A DNA stretch of 64,000 nucleotides from Murimonas intestini (GTDB taxonomy: Bacteria; Bacillota; Clostridia; Lachnospirales; Lachnospiraceae), in NCBI GenBank assembly GCA_003148945.1, contig QGGY01000005.1:325354-389353 (forward strand). The letters run 5' to 3'. The position numbers and the translations under genes are program-made. The notes beneath the pieces are model-generated. The model was not told where the DNA came from and ran no database searches. It was given only the letters and a program-made list of their open reading frames with translations. Shown piece after piece: positions 63,471 through 64,000 of this stretch. Every line of letters begins with the position of its first letter. Position 1 is the stretch's first letter.

Positions 63471-63692
63471 ATGGGTGAGGCCACTACTTTATTGGATTCC
63501 CGAAATATATTGGAATCAATTATTTGGTATGTTCAAAATATATAGACTATTCTATTTTTCCTTCAACATAGAGTGGGTATTAAATTGATAGCTTGTAAGT
63601 GTCAAACAGGCTCTTACGTAAACTAGCGCACTGTATTTAGAAAATATTAGATTTCGAAAACAGAAACCTCTTATGTATACATAGTAGTTTTC
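63471..63692. other. A+T-rich spacer between divergent repeat copies
   Basis: About 220 bp with no convincing gene, promoter or repeat. It is much richer in A+T than the flanking copies, so it may hold divergent promoters for both. Confidence 0.4.
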
Positions 63693-63930
63693 CGCCCCAA
63701 CCCAAGCCTGTTTATAACAGCCAGCTTTGTGCCGACAAACTTGGCGCCGTCAGGAAGGGGAGCGGTGGGGTTCGTTGTGAAGGACTATAGTGAGGAAGAT
63801 GAAAATCTTAGGCTGCGGGACCCGCGGTTAGCAAAAACGAGTGCTTGCACTCGAGGCCGGAGCTGTCTGAGGGGCGGTTGCATCGGCAAACGTACCGAGT
63901 TTCCGGAGGGCGTAAAAATTTCTGTGTCTA
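63693..63930 (+). repeat. G+C-rich foldable element, copy B (partial, opposite orientation)
   Basis: The plus strand matches the minus strand of copy A through most of its length: CCAGCTTTG at 63721, GGTTCGTTGTGAAGGAC near 63769, GGCCGGAGCTGTCTGAGGGG near 63855, and ACCGAGTTTCCGG near 63893. The hairpin is CGAGTG-CTTG-CACTCG (63838-63853), with two compensatory pair changes relative to copy A. The 3' closing arm is missing, so this copy is shortened or decayed. The last 70 bases of the window show nothing recognisable. Confidence 0.6.
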
Positions 63931-64000
63931 TAAAAAATGATGTTTTCTGGTAAGAACCAGATATGTAGAAATTTCTTGTCGATGACTGTTTTACTATAGT

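Noticed and set aside
1..64000. CRISPR arrays, prophage, insertion sequences, rRNA operons
   Set aside because: No regularly spaced repeats, transposase, integrase, phage structural genes or rRNA segments were found on either strand.

Overview
The window reads as a chromosomal segment of a low-to-mid GC Gram-positive anaerobe of the Clostridia, most likely Lachnospiraceae. The reasons are protein flavour (UPF0210/PFL protein, rubrerythrin, pta-ackA, long-form PRPP synthetase, TmcAL), AAGGAGG-type ribosome binding sites, consensus TTGACA/TATAAT promoters, and the Firmicutes gene orders yceD-rpmF-plsX-acpP-rnc-smc-ftsY and ylxM-ffh-rpsP-khpA-rimM-trmD-rplS-lepB-rbgA-rnhB-yraN. There is no rRNA, phage, CRISPR array or insertion sequence; one tRNA gene (Leu, CAA) is present.

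Layout. 1-2190: an A+T-rich ABC export module whose ATPase is broken by a -1 frameshift at a T-run, plus a membrane-anchored protein. 2.2-7.2 kb: a flavin reductase, then a polyamine import operon (cupin-XRE regulator, potA, potB, and a fused potC-potD). 7.3-13.6 kb: lactonase, aroC, a LysM protein, a CorA-type transporter, a rhomboid-like pseudoprotease with a zinc-binding tail, and pyruvate kinase. 13.6-19 kb: an LTA-synthase-like enzyme and two ion exchangers (ClC and a K+/H+-type antiporter) that carry RCK_C domains. 19.2-26.7 kb: a five-or-six-gene sugar locus (two permeases, a lipoprotein, a cytoplasmic sulfatase, and a YesN/YesM-type two-component system), probably for import and desulfation of a sulfated sugar. 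26.7-38 kb: an unknown protein, small membrane protein, tRNA-Leu, rubrerythrin, a CDF exporter, a zf-HC2 membrane protein, polA-coaE-walJ, UPF0237-UPF0210 and tmcAL.

38.2-61.4 kb is a nearly unbroken housekeeping block on the plus strand: acetate formation (pta-ackA), the fatty-acid/ribosome/chromosome cluster, threonine dehydratase, a phospholipid set (PAP2, flippase-like protein, pssA, psd), the SRP/ribosome maturation cluster with two signal peptidases, RNase HII, YraN and PgeF. It is followed by a 51-residue membrane protein and prs.

The least explained DNA is non-coding. A 162-bp multi-branched palindromic element lies between trmD and rplS (56486-56647). The last kilobase (63157-63930) holds two divergent copies of a G+C-rich, highly foldable sequence of about 240-310 bp. 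One copy closes with a 38-bp stem whose two non-Watson-Crick positions become G-U pairs only in the minus-strand transcript, and the two copies show compensatory changes in a shared hairpin. This pair is the best candidate in the window for an undescribed structured RNA or repeat family. All names are assigned from reading motifs and gene order; no database search was run.
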